DNA of 64,000 nt from Notospermus geniculatus (taxonomy: Eukaryota > Nemertea > Pilidiophora > Heteronemertea > Lineidae). The stretch spans positions 175,530 through 239,529 of the forward strand of contig NMRB01000913.1 of the NCBI GenBank assembly GCA_002633025.1, read 5' to 3'. Position numbers and translations under genes: made by a program. The notes beneath the pieces are model-generated. The model made no database searches. It saw only the letters and a list, made by a program, of their open reading frames with translations, and was not told the DNA's origin. Of this stretch, positions 24,232-34,442 are shown piece after piece. Position 1 is the stretch's first letter. Each line of letters starts with the position of its first letter.

Positions 24232-25020
24232 TCTGGCTTTGTGATAAAGACTTTTGTGCAGAAGATTTGCAATGTTTGCATACAACTTGGTGCAAGTTTT
24301 ATTGTCACACAATATCATTCTGAATGGAAAAAGTAGGTGGAAATTCACTTTTTTCCAGCATCAGTTGAATCGTTGCATCCAGCTGCCTTAAGTTTCCCAT
24401 TTATCATAAATAACTAACGTAAGATGAGATTGGGTGTGTAACGTGTATTGATATTCAGATTCTGAATAAAACTAATAATTTGACACCCTAACCCACACCC
24501 ATGAGGCTGATACAAGACACAAAGTGTCATTCAGAATTCATCAATTTATCCACAACCAGAGTAAATTCGTATATCAAACACAACAGTGCACAGTCAGAGA
24601 CAATTACATAACATGTCCCAGAGACATTACTTGTGAGTCACTCGCGGAATGTCTTCAGATGCATCTTGCCACCGATGCGCAAACAGACATCAAACAGTTG
24701 GGGCAACAATCGAATTAACCTGGCACCGGGAGGTGAACGAACCATTACGCAGAGGATCAACTGGGCCTGCTCGTGGGATTCCTGTGAACGGGTTCCGGTA
24801 TGAATCATCCAATCAGAGCATATCATCGTGTCCCCGCCTGCTGCTGGGTTCGCTGTGGTAGGTTTCAGCAAAAGGTGAATGGCATCACTACGGATCTGGC
24901 GAAATGAGTTCCTTGCGGCTTCGTGATTCCCTCAACACAGTTTACGTTTTGGACTGTTGATTTCTCGTGCAATGAAATGTCTCGGTTTAAGCTTCTTTGG
25001 TGGCCTGTCATGGTGCCTTT
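24232..25020. other. Unassigned tract
   Basis: No recognised repeat or gene. Short frames on both strands at 24524-24870 show no known motif. Confidence 0.3.
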
Positions 25021-25193
25021 CAATAGGAGCAGTCAGCCGTGCTTGTTGCTAAAAGATGGCAGCAGAGTTCTGGCGGACCAATACAAAGGAAAATCCACGT
25101 GATGTGCTTGATCAAGAATGAATGGGTCCGCTATATGCATTGAATTAGGCCGTAGTGACACCTATTGGTCAACTCACTGATAGCTCCTATTGG
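25021..25193 (+). mobile_element. Dispersed repeat with CAATAGGAGC ends, copy 1
   Basis: It begins CAATAGGAGCAGTCAGCCGT and ends GCTCCTATTG, a short inverted terminal repeat. The interior matches 36848-37000: AAAAGATGGCAGCAGAGTTC, GCGGACCAATACAAAGGAAA, TCCACGTGA, GGGTCCGCTA and GGCCGTAGTGACACCTATTG. Copy 1 carries about 20 extra bp (GTGCTTGATCAAGAATGAAT) relative to copy 2. Confidence 0.85.
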
Positions 25194-25198
25194 CCAGG

Positions 25199-25323
25199 GG
25201 CGACCGCCACGAAACTACGATAGCACTAACAGGGCCTAACCGAGAAATTCTGTAATGGTAAAAACCATTGCATACCTCTCTGTTAGACATTGTTAGTGCT
25301 ATCGGAGTTTCGTGGCGGCCCGC
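25199..25323. mobile_element. Foldback element adjoining another repeat
   Basis: GCGACCGCCACGAAACTACG, then ATAGCACTAACA, is mirrored by TGTTAGTGCTAT and CGGAGTTTCGTGGCGGCC (25290-25321). About 60 bp lie between. It abuts the repeat ending at 25193, so the two may be one composite or successive insertions at one site. Confidence 0.8.
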
Positions 25324-25959
25324 CCTGTCCGTTAACACCCCGAGAGAGAATTCTGCCATGGTCAGAAGCTTAAGCTGCACAAAATGCATCCGCCATTGCT
25401 TCTAGCTCAGCAGCTTACTTGCTGTCAACTGGTTGATGTGATGTACCGTCGGGAACACGAAGAGAAGGCTGACGTTACTGAACGAGTCCTAAGTGCACTT
25501 TGGACATGTTGGAGGAGTGATCAACTTTGGTAATGATTTGGAGGACTACTAACTAGATGAAGCATGTCCACCTACCCATTTCAGACTCTTCTATACCTGC
25601 ACCATCATATCACAATAAGATGTTCGAATAAAGTACCACTATTTCTCTGAGGCAGAAGTCACACCCAGTACTCACATTTTGTGATAGATTTCTTATAGAA
25701 TAATCCGAATGCTTCTCTCACACCAAGATGTTAGATAATTGTGTTATCTGTTGCAGCTTGACATGTTCCCATACTTATCAATGTAGATAATCTACCAGAT
25801 ATNGTAGTACCAGGAATTTTAACCCTATGTAATCATGGTCCAAGTCATTTGAAAGAACACTACAAATACCCCACTATATGTGTTTCCTTTACCATATCTT
25901 TCTTCTTTTATACTCAGCTTGTTAAAGGTGAGTATAAAAGTGTTTTCTGGTCTCTCCAA
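25324..25959. other. Unassigned tract
   Basis: No feature recognised. An ambiguous base lies at 25803. Confidence 0.3.
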
Positions 25960-26040
25960 CTGAAAAGTGCCTGAGGAAGACCCCGGTTGGGGTCGAAAAT
26001 TCGTAAGATTCTGGAAGTTGACTTCGTGTATCATTTTGTG
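25960..26040 (+). mobile_element. Retroelement-like tail with intact hammerhead-like core
   Basis: At 25971-25998 the sequence reads CTGAGGAA, then GACCCC, a GGTT loop, GGGGTC and GAAA. The 6-bp stem is perfect and the flanking CTGAGGA and GAAA match the conserved core around stem II of a hammerhead ribozyme, apart from one extra A before the stem. Related segments lie at 17051-17124 and 32781-32850. Stems I and III are not evident, so self-cleavage is unproven. Such motifs are known from Penelope-like elements. Confidence 0.5.
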
Positions 26041-26088
26041 TGTCAATTTTTGTGCTTTCTCGCTCTTTGGGCACCTTGTTAAAGGGAG

Positions 26089-26430
26089 ACTCCATTCATT
26101 GTGTAAAATTTTGAATTTTTGAAATATCGTTAATACATTCAAATTCATTGATATATGCAACATGTTGTATTTTTTTAAAGCAGCAAACTCATTATTTTTA
26201 GTATTTTTATTGCATCCCAAGGAGACCATTGCATAGCACATGTGACGTCATATGTGCTCAATGCATCTGATGAAGGTACAACGAATAGGCCTAGGCAGTC
26301 ACAGTATTCGCTCATTCACTACAATAAAGGTTGATGGCCTATTGACAGCTGTGACATCACAACTCATGGCAATAGTCTCCATGGATTGATAAAAATTCAA
26401 AAGTTTACAATGAGTGGAGTCTCCCTTTAA
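26089..26430. mobile_element. TTAA-flanked 342-bp MITE
   Basis: The ends are TTAAAGGGAGACTCCATTCA and the inverse TGAGTGGAGTCTCCCTTTAA, with TTAA at both borders. The interior is partly palindromic: TTGTGTAAAATTTTGAATTT against AAAATTCAAAAGTTTACAA, and CACATGTGACGTCATATGTG in the centre. TTAA duplication and the AAAGGG start are typical of piggyBac- or Kolobok-like non-autonomous elements. Confidence 0.88.
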
Positions 26431-26562
26431 GCCCCGATTACATAGAAGTATATGGTATACGAACACGCCGGTTAAGAAAGGCTTCAAATGGATTCATGAC
26501 CGTGAAGCTATTGTTAACCGGCATTTTCGTATACCGTATACTTCTATATTGTAATAGGGGCC
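26431..26562. mobile_element. Foldback MITE abutting the TTAA element
   Basis: GCCCCGATTACATAGAAGTA, TATGGTATACGAACACGCCG and GTTAA are mirrored by TTAACCGGCATTTTCGTATA, CCGTATACTTCTATATTGTA and ATAGGGGCC. Arms of about 46 bp leave only about 40 bp between them. It starts directly after the previous element's TTAA. Confidence 0.85.
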
Positions 26563-27067
26563 TTATGCACTCGCACAGAGACTGATAAGGTCTAAAAGGT
26601 GTTTTAGCAGATTTTAACAACCACACCCAAATAAAGCAGAATTTCGTCAGCAGGAGATGAAACAGAGAAAGACAATTGAAATCTGTAAGTAAAACGCATG
26701 AGAAAATACTTCTTTGTTTGAAAAATTCCAGTTGCGAATATTTCCCAAATAAGATGAATCTAACATAATGTACAGCGCTTGAGGCCAGCTGTACTCAAGA
26801 AAATTACAGGATAAAGCTTCCTATATTATAAGGTTCGACAGTAACAGGATTGGATGAACCAGGTTTTGGTTGATTATGATGGTACTAGACCCATTTCATC
26901 AAAGCGATAAAAAAATTGAAGAGGCTCTTTTCATCCTTGTGACCGTAGTACTTCAAGTCACGACAGTTTGAATCAATGAGACCTGATCATAAATTCACCA
27001 CATGGAGAATTATCGTGGAGTTCTATTAATGAGTCAAGAACACGGTTGCGCTATCACGGAACATTTG
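26563..27067. other. Unassigned tract
   Basis: No feature recognised. Confidence 0.3.
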
Positions 27068-27580
27068 TAACAAAGGCAGCTCCGTCTCTAAGGCCACACT
27101 TTTTTTATTCTTTGGTTTACGGATCCCCGACGTTGATTTTTGCCAAAATGGAGAAAAAAATAAAATGAGATTTTTGGACCAATTTTAATATTTTTTTCCC
27201 CTCCAACTTCGCTCAGAACGTCAAAGACATCGTCGGAGAAAATAAAAGAATAAAACTGTATCACCTGTATCATCGACTTGATTCTTTTTTCAATGGAACT
27301 CGCAAAAAAAGATTTTGAATGCACATGCACTCAAAATTACATTAACCTTGACATACAGTTGTCTTCTGTTAACCCTACAGGGGGCCCAGAAAAAATGTTC
27401 AATGTTCAATGAACAGTAGAAATTCCATCGTTGCCAATTTTACAGGAAATTTTTTTTTCTGGGCCTTGGGCCATTTTATTTTTATTTTTTTCTCTCCTCC
27501 GAAATTCAGTTCCTTCTGCAAAAATCCGTAAACCAAAGAAATAACAAAGTGTGGCCTAACAAAGGCAGCTCCGTCTCTAA
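27068..27580. mobile_element. Foldback element bracketed by 24-bp exact direct repeats
   Basis: The element proper is 27092-27556, with inverted ends GGCCACACTTT..TTCTTTGG and TTTACGGAT mirrored at the right (ATCCGTAAACCAAAGAAATA, then AAAGTGTGGCC). Similarity of the arms continues inward through a T-rich/A-rich part. Immediately outside, 27068-27091 and 27557-27580 are identical over 24 bp (TAACAAAGGCAG, then CTCCGTCTCTAA). A 24-bp duplication is long for a cut-and-paste DNA element, so the mechanism is unclear. Confidence 0.85.
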
Positions 27581-27823
27581 CTGGATGACGCACGCTTTAT
27601 GTCAACAGACGTGGCGATACGGGGAGGGAACAAGTACGCAATATTCTCGAGCACTCAAAGTGGCAAAGAATGTGTACTGAGCATTTAATCATACGTTCTG
27701 GCCCTTTCTCGCGCAGCATCTTGATGATATTGGTAAACTGTACGCAGGGTGTTGGACACTTTTTATTACGGACACACTGCTTTGAGTTCCCTTGAAAAAT
27801 GATCTACCAAGTTACAATGATCA

Positions 27824-28098
27824 GTACAGTACGTTGCACAATTGACCTCCCTTTATCCGCGTACCTTCCTCGGACGTGGCGCGGAAGGTATCCTTCAGTT
27901 CATCGCGTATGGTATGGGTAAGTCACGCGTATGTTGCGTGACGTCGGGTGAATGACGTTACGTCTTCACTGCATGCCTTCCATGACACCGCGCCACGTCC
28001 TCGGAAGATACGAGGATGGTACGTGAATGACGCTGCATGTGGTACGCGGGTGGCGCGCGGCGCGGAAGGGACTGGTCAATTGTGCAACGTACTGTACA
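27824..28098 (+). mobile_element. GC-rich foldback MITE, copy 1
   Basis: The termini GTACAGTACGTTGCACAATT, then GACC, are mirrored by GGTCAATTGTGCAACGTACT and GTAC. The interior is CpG-rich with repeated TACG and GACG words (GTTGCGTGACGTCGGGTGAA, TGACGTTACGTCTTCACTGC). It is colinear with 32271-32537 throughout, so the two are members of one family. Confidence 0.9.
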
Positions 28099-29216
28099 TG
28101 TACTGAAAACACAGAACTTTTTCTCAATAGTGCTGGGTGACACCCTCGACTGAAAGAGGGCCAAAATATATGTTGAGATTTATAGTGCAGTATACTGCCG
28201 ATGTCAGACCCGACTCCAGTATGCACCAAATGACAATGGGTCAAAATTCAACGACAGTTCTCACATCACAAAGTTCGTGATTAACCCGTTAACTGGGTAG
28301 GACATCATATTACGTCATTACGGAATCGGGGAAACCCCGGAAACACCCGAGGATCATTGCTTGTGTAAGGCGTAATAGTACGCCTTGCAAGGAAATGGCA
28401 GGTCACAGTGCGTAGAACGTTATATCACACTCACCTGGAACAATGCCTTTTTTTCACAAATTTTTTTAAGAAAAAAAGTTACAACTAAAAATATCCACAG
28501 TTAAAGCGATGTGTCCGCCGAAAAATTTGAATGCAAAAGGGGATGAATCTTTGTTTACAAACACTCATTTCCTGCATTCTGATTGGCTGTGAGGGCAATG
28601 TTTACAAACATCATCCTTCTGTTTACAAAACGACTGTCGATTCGCTTATACGGGTTATGACATCCAGAAAATCACACATACAATGTAGGTAACAAATTCA
28701 TCAAGGCGGCCGTACAAAAAATTGAGACTGATCACGTGGTCGTAGCAGCAATAATGGCAAGAAAATCTACCAAATCACATGAATGAAATGAAAAATAACA
28801 TTTTTGCAGTAGCATGTGACTCATCTCTGGACAGGTGTGTAACTACTGTCACGTCAGGTTACTGCTAAACTAGTCAAAAACTATCCACACCTCCTTGATA
28901 GATTAATATTTCAAAGAGGTGATCATCTTGGGACTTCTGAGATACAAATTTTGCAAATGATATTTTATTGTCCGTCTCATGTGAATGTTGTATCAGTGCA
29001 GTCCATCATAAGTGATATGTTGATGTATGAAACAATGTGAAGATTTACATAAGGTTTGGTTCACATTATGGTGAAATAGAGTATGATGGCAAGGTTACCT
29101 ATGATTTCAGATGGGCATGGTACAAACATTGTGAAAAGGGCACTTCAAACTTGACAAGCACAGCATTGAACGTCCCCCGTCGCCCCGGGTGCAAGTCCGA
29201 CGGGCATGTATTTTGA
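28099..29216. other. Unassigned tract
   Basis: No family recognised. 28278-28345 has local inverted words around GTTAACTGGG. TTAAAGCGATGTGTCCGCC at 28501 looks like the left end of a TTAAAG-type element, but no matching right end was found. Confidence 0.3.
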
Positions 29217-30600
29217 AGATTCCGTTCAGTATTAATGGCACAATCACAGTTTATGTGATTCGGATTTTTGGCCCCCTGGTGGCAAAGTGGAAAATCAGAT
29301 TTGGTCGATTCTTTGACGCGACACACCGTTGGCCCATGATACATCCCTCCACCAAATATCAACCCAAAATTTTCAGTCATTCCAAAGTTACAGAGCAGAA
29401 GGGAACTTATGTGGTTTTTACAAAGCGCCCCCTACAGGGCTGAAAAATGAATGTAATTGAAAACCCACAAAGTATATTATGTACCCTTGCTACATGAGCG
29501 TACCATAAAAATTTTGTGAAATTCCGTTCAGTATTAAAGGCGTAATCGCAGTTTTTGTGTTTTGGCGTTTGGCCCCCTGGTGGCAAAGTGGAAAATCAGA
29601 TTTGGTCGATTCTTTGACGCGACACACCGTTGGCCCATGATACATCCCTCCACCAAATATCAACCCAAAATTTTCAGTCGTTCATAAGTTACAGAGCGGA
29701 AGGGACTAGTAGCGGCGAGCGCCGAGCGGCAGAGGCGCACGGACGGCCGGTATTTTCAAGTCCCCCTCCGAGGGCTCCGGGGGACAAAAATAGAAACGGG
29801 TTTCTAAGGTGAAAGTCATCACGATACATCCCTCCACCAAATATCAACCCAAAATTTTCAGTCATTCCAAAGTTACAGAGTGGAAGGGAACTTATGTGGT
29901 TTTTACAAAGCGCCCCCTACAGGGCTGAAAAACGAATGTAATTGAAAACCCGCAGAGTATATTATGTAACCTTGCTAGATGAGCCTACCATAAAAATTTT
30001 GTGAAATTCCGTTCAGTATTAAAGGCGTAATCGCAGTTTTTGTGTTTTGGCTTTTGGCCCCCTGGTGGCAAAGTGGAGAATCGGATTTGGCCGATTCTTT
30101 CACGCGACACACCGTTGGCCCATGGTACATCCCCCCATCAAATATCAACCCAAAATTTTCAGTCGTTCAGAAGTTACAGAGCGGAAGGGAACTTATGTGG
30201 TTTTTACAAAGCGCCCCCTAGAGGGCTGAAAAATGAATTAAATTGAAAACCCGTATGATATGTTATGTACCCGTGCTAGATGAGCCTACCATAAAAATTT
30301 CGTGAAATTCCATTCAGTATTAAAGGCGTGATCGCAGTTTTTGTGTTTTGGCTTTCGGCCCCCTGGTGGCAAAGTGGAGAATCGGATTTGGCCGATTCTT
30401 TCACGCGACACACCTTTGGCCCATGATACATCCCTCCACCAAATATGAATCCAAAATCTTCAGTCGTTCTTAAGTTATAGAGCGGAAGGGACTAGTAGCG
30501 GCGAGTGGCGAGCGGCGAGCGGCGAGCGGCATAGGCGCACGGACGGCCGGTATTTTCAAGTCCCCCTCCGAGGGCTCCGGGGGACAAAAAGGGCACTTTT
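29217..30600 (+). repeat. Tandem array of a ~303-bp unit with two alternative endings
   Basis: Units start near 29217, 29520, 29822 (5'-truncated), 30003 and 30305. Shared words: ATTCCGTTCAGTATTAAAGG, GGCCCCCTGGTGGCAAAGTG, TCTTTGACGCGACACACCGT, CCTCCACCAAATATCAACCC and AGTTACAGAGCGGAAGGGA. Ending I (units 1, 3, 4) is ACTTATGTGGTTTTTACAAA with GCGCCCCCTA. Ending II (units 2, 5) is CTAGTAGCGGCGAGCG, CGCACGGACGGCCGGTATTT and CTCCGAGGGCTCCGGGGGAC. The array therefore has a higher-order pattern. Open frames run across units but reflect the repeat, not a gene. Confidence 0.9.
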
Positions 30601-31538
30601 AATTCACGGCATTTCTACAAACAGAATTTGAGAAGCTATGCCAGTTAAAACGGTCTCTGTAACTCCATTCAGCAGCCAATGTAAGCTAAAGGTAAGGGAC
30701 CATGACAAAGGGTTTGGGGGCACTGGGACCTTCAAAAAAATTTTTAGGGGTAGGGCGCCAAGGGGGTTAAAAAGGGCACTGTGGCATCCCCTTTTAGGGA
30801 CACGGCACAGCGCCTCTCTAAAATGGCCTAGATATAACCCTGGATGGGTACATCACCACAGAGCAACAACGTCATTTGATGACAAAATCAAGTTGCACTT
30901 TCCGTGAGTTCAAACTAACTCTCGATAACAACATGCAGACAAAAGTCAGTTTACCACCAGGACGAGCAAGGAAAAACCAAAATGCAGGCAATGTACTTGA
31001 GCAATAGTATAAAGACATCATAGACAATAAGAAAGGTTGGGGCAAACAATGACCGATGGGACAGCTTGCCGTGCAGCAACATGATGATTTTGAGAATTGT
31101 TCGATGAAATGGAAAGGACAATTTGGAATCTCAGCCTGCAGAAGAATTCACGTGCCCAACACGATCGAACAACAACAACATCAAAACCAAAGAATGGATC
31201 TGCACAAAAAGAAGCTCTTTGTATGCGAATCGATTACGGCTTGGAGAATATCATGTACTTTAGCTGTGTCAAATGTCCCCGTCGCAGCGAATCAGTATGA
31301 CCTTGAAAAAGGACACTAATGATGATGGAATGACTGCAGGGAGGGTGATTCTGTCCATCAGAGAGATGACTGGTCCAGTGTACACATTATTGGTGGCGGA
31401 AACACAATATCCAACATCATCCATCTTCATTTTTTAAGGGTACAAATGATTTGTAAGTTGTAGGTCAAATCCATTTAGAGATCAGTCAATCAACTACCCA
31501 AGGGGCCAAGTCTATTGCTGAAAGGGCCAGGGCTTAGG
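30601..31538. other. Unassigned tract
   Basis: No family recognised. 30690-30800 contains GGGCACTGGGACC and AAGGGGGTTAAAAAGGGCAC, G-rich words close to the end of the preceding array. Confidence 0.3.
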
Positions 31539-32262
31539 TTAAAGGACAACTCCAGGAATTATCCAGTAGAAGAGAAATGAAAGAAATAAACCAACCTTAA
31601 TGTTCTACACAATGTTATCTTTAAAATCGCCGATGATTTTTATTCCAAAAATACATCCTAATGCTTTAGCAATGCATTTAAATCACCAACGAAGTAAGCT
31701 CATGGGGGCAGCCATGTTTCTGTTTATTTTCACTATCTCTCCTCCAATACTGAAGAGCATGACATATCGGGTGCAATCACGTGACCGGCTGCCCCACGTT
31801 GTTTACACAGCCAGCATGCAGCATCACACCAGCTGACAGCGCCAGGTTTGTTTCTGTGATCTTTTTTTGTGTCAAGTCCAAGTTGTGTCGGATTACTCGA
31901 GTGATTCCATAGGTCAGCAGGCCTATGTCAACTGAATGACGAAGTAACAGCGGAAGTTTGGCAGAGAATAAACATGTGGTTTGGAATTGGATATGCATTG
32001 GAATCACAATACACTGAAGAGGCACTGTCACACAGGGATTGGCGCTGCACATGTGACGTCACTCCCGCGGGAAATATGAATCAAAATGGCAGTGACCATG
32101 AATGATGAAAACGTCAGGATAAATATCACTTTTTACAGAGTGGTGATTTTTTTTCTTCCATTTCAACGTAATGTACGGTGAGATGACATATTTATGTGCC
32201 TATCCATGGAGATTTTGTTAGGTTTTGCTGGATACTGGATAATTCCTGGAGTTGCCCTTTAA
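31539..32262. mobile_element. TTAA-flanked 724-bp non-autonomous element
   Basis: The ends are TTAAAGGACAACTCCAGGAA, TTATCCAGTA and the inverse TACTGGATAATTCCTGGAGT, TGCCCTTTAA, with TTAA at both borders. The inverted termini are about 30 bp. The interior has ACATGTGACGTCACTCCC and a stretch with ATGTTTCTGTTTATTTTCAC. It contains no transposase. It is the longest TTAAAG element here and could be an internally deleted relative of an autonomous piggyBac- or Kolobok-type transposon. Confidence 0.88.
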
Positions 32263-32270
32263 AGTTATAT

Positions 32271-32537
32271 AGTACCTGGCACAATTGACCTCCCTAAATC
32301 CGCGTACCTTCCCCGTACGTGACGAGGAAGGTAGGCTTCAGTTCATCGCGTATAGTACGGGTACGTCAGGCGTCTCTGTTGCGTGACGTCGGGTGAATGA
32401 CGTTACGTCTTCACTGCATGCCTTCCATGATGCTGCGCCACGCCCTCGGAAGATACGAGGACGGTACGTGCACGACGCTGCATGTGGTACGCAGATGGTG
32501 CGCGGCGCGGAAGGGAGGTCAATTGTGCAAGGTACTG
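32271..32537 (+). mobile_element. GC-rich foldback MITE, copy 2
   Basis: It is colinear with 27824-28098: AGTACCTGGCACAATTGACC at the left, GTTGCGTGACGTCGGGTGAA and TGACGTTACGTCTTCACTGC inside, and GGTCAATTGTGCAAGGTACT at the right. It sits 8 bp after the TTAA element. The two copies differ by scattered substitutions and small indels. Confidence 0.9.
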
Positions 32538-32644
32538 TAGGTGCTAGCAGACCCAGGCTGTTCATTTCCTATAGTGGGAGAGGGAGGCAATATTCTTGTG
32601 GAACGGTTCTGCCCTATGGGTTGAGCAACTTGGAACAAGTCTCA

Positions 32645-32864
32645 AGTAAAGTCGTCTCCGGACTTCGCAAATTTTTGACCCCAGAAGTGAATGAGCTGGA
32701 TCCTAAAGGGGTTCCTGTTTTTTCAGGGTTTTCTTCACTATAACTACTAACCCCTTTAGGATCCTGCTCATTCACTTCTAGGATTCTACTAGAAAATGTC
32801 TGAGTAAGACCCCGGTTGGGGTCAAAAACATGCGAAGTCCGGACACAACTTCACTTTTACTATC
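32645..32864. mobile_element. Foldback containing the hammerhead-like tail
   Basis: The left arm (AGTAAAGTCGTCTCCGGACT, TCGCAAATTTTTGACCCC, AGAAGTGAATGAGCTGGATC, CTAAAGGGGTT) is mirrored on the right (AACCCCTTTAGGATCCTGCT, CATTCACTTCT, then CGAAGTCCGGACACAACTTC). The right arm carries about 39 extra bp (GATTCTACTAGAAAATGTCT, GAGTAAGACCCCGGTT), which is the motif seen at 25960 and 17051. It looks like two opposed copies of the same tail, one internally deleted. Confidence 0.75.
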
Positions 32865-34041
32865 ATCTTGTGTTTTTTGCGCTGGATATCTGGAAAAAGT
32901 CTCAGAGAACATGTCACCTGCTCATGCTCAGCTCTTGAATGAAATGAAGGCTCAATGACTAGTAGTTGGCTTCAATGACAGTTCTCAAACCCATGGAGCT
33001 AATTAACCGCACACTTCCAAAAAAATCCGACACCAATTATTGATTCGAACAGCATCTCTCCTCTCACCTGTTCAAACAATTTCCGATATCATCTTGAATT
33101 TAAGAGTGATTGTTTCCACAAAAATATCTTTTTTCCGCCTACCACACTATTAAACGCTTTCTTCTTCAAATTCAATTCAACTTCATAAATGAGCAAACAT
33201 AAGTTAACGACCCCATTGAAATCACGGTTTATGCTAATTAGCACTTATCCCGCCCGCTTGGCGTCTCGTGAACCCCTGAGGTCGAATTAAAATAGCGCAT
33301 GTTTTAGTACAACCACACTGCTCAAATTAGGTTTTAATATTGCTTCAATTGCCGTAACCGGCTGTCAGATTAATGGGCTGCTTTCAAAACGGTGGTTTAA
33401 ACAAATTGAATTGTTGTCACAGTGTGAAGAGCCAATTGAAAAACCGCCCCGAGCCATTTTGAGTGGCAACCTGACACGAGGTGGCAAGTGTAACGTTTCA
33501 AGTACGCATTCAAATTTAAGTACACTTCAGCACTTTGTGTCATATTATTCCCAAACCAGGGCATGAATTTTTAAACGAATCTGGAATTTTCACAAATTAA
33601 ATGACATTTGATTGAAAGAGTGCATTGAATTCATTTAGAGTTTGATTTTTAAGGCAAGTTTTTTATCAATTAGATACAACTTTAAATAGATTTTGCAACG
33701 TTTATCGCGCTTTTTATTCAGCTGCAATTTGGAAAATGAGTGGAAGAAAAAAAGAAACTTAAGCAAAAGAGGACGACAACCATCATAATTTTTTCCAAAA
33801 AAAGTTCTTTTATGGGAAATCCATTGTTCACAACCACAATTGGCAGATGAGGATCCATTTCGTCAGATACAACTTACAGCATCACATCCAAAACACATTT
33901 TAATTCTCAGCAGAGTTTTTATACCAATTCGATATATTCAATTAAAATATTCAATATATTCTCCAAACTGTTTCATCACCAGGTTTCCCATCCTTTGCAT
34001 CCTTGAAAGATTTTCAACAAAAATGTCCAAATCATCTATTA
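32865..34041. promoter_or_regulatory. AT-rich unique tract, possible regulatory element
   Basis: No repeat is recognised. 33180-33560 has balanced, information-rich sequence with many factor-site-like words: AACCACAC (Runx-like), CAATTG and AATTGAATTGTTGTCACAGT, GTTTAAACAAATT (forkhead-like), GATTAATGGGC and GCTAATTAGC (homeodomain-like). Such clustering is compatible with an enhancer in a gene-poor region, but AT-rich DNA yields these words easily, so the call is speculative. Confidence 0.2.
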
Positions 34042-34442
34042 CAGGGTGTCTACAGCTCGTGAAGCACCAAATTTAAGACCTTTTTAAGACTTTTTAAGAC
34101 CAAGTATTGGCAAAATTTAAGACCAATTTTCTTCTAAATACATTGTAAAGCACCAAAACAGATCCCTGGAGGATGTCAGGCAGTGAAGGGGAAGACTTAT
34201 TTTAATCTTTTCCCATTGTCTGTTAATTTGGTACAGGTATTCACTTGAATGCAGGCTGGCCCAAATAACCTAGGCCTACACAAGCATCGGTAGAAAAAAC
34301 ACCGATAACTTTTTCCAAAATTATCTTGAAGTCAAAATTAAGACCTTTTAAAGACCTTCTTACAAAAATTTTCAAATTTAAAACTAGGCCTTGAAAACGG
34401 AAGTTCCAAATTTTAGACTTTTTAAGACTTGCAGACACCCTG
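34042..34442. mobile_element. 401-bp hAT-like MITE
   Basis: The ends CAGGGTGTCTACAG and, inverted, CTTGCAGACACCCTG form a short terminal repeat of the CAGGG..CCCTG type common in hAT elements. Next to each end are repeated AAGACCTTTTTAAGACTTTT words in mirrored orientation. Flanks ATCTATTA and TATTATTA agree at 5 of 8 positions, a decayed 8-bp target duplication at best. No transposase. Confidence 0.8.

Noticed and set aside
25052-25070. AAGATGGCAGCAG as a translation start
   Set aside because: It lies within a dispersed repeat whose second copy at 36880 has a different downstream frame.
29189-30246. Similar short frames recurring at 300-bp intervals (KYQPKIFS..KVTE..)
   Set aside because: They repeat because the DNA repeats; stops and the two alternative endings break them.
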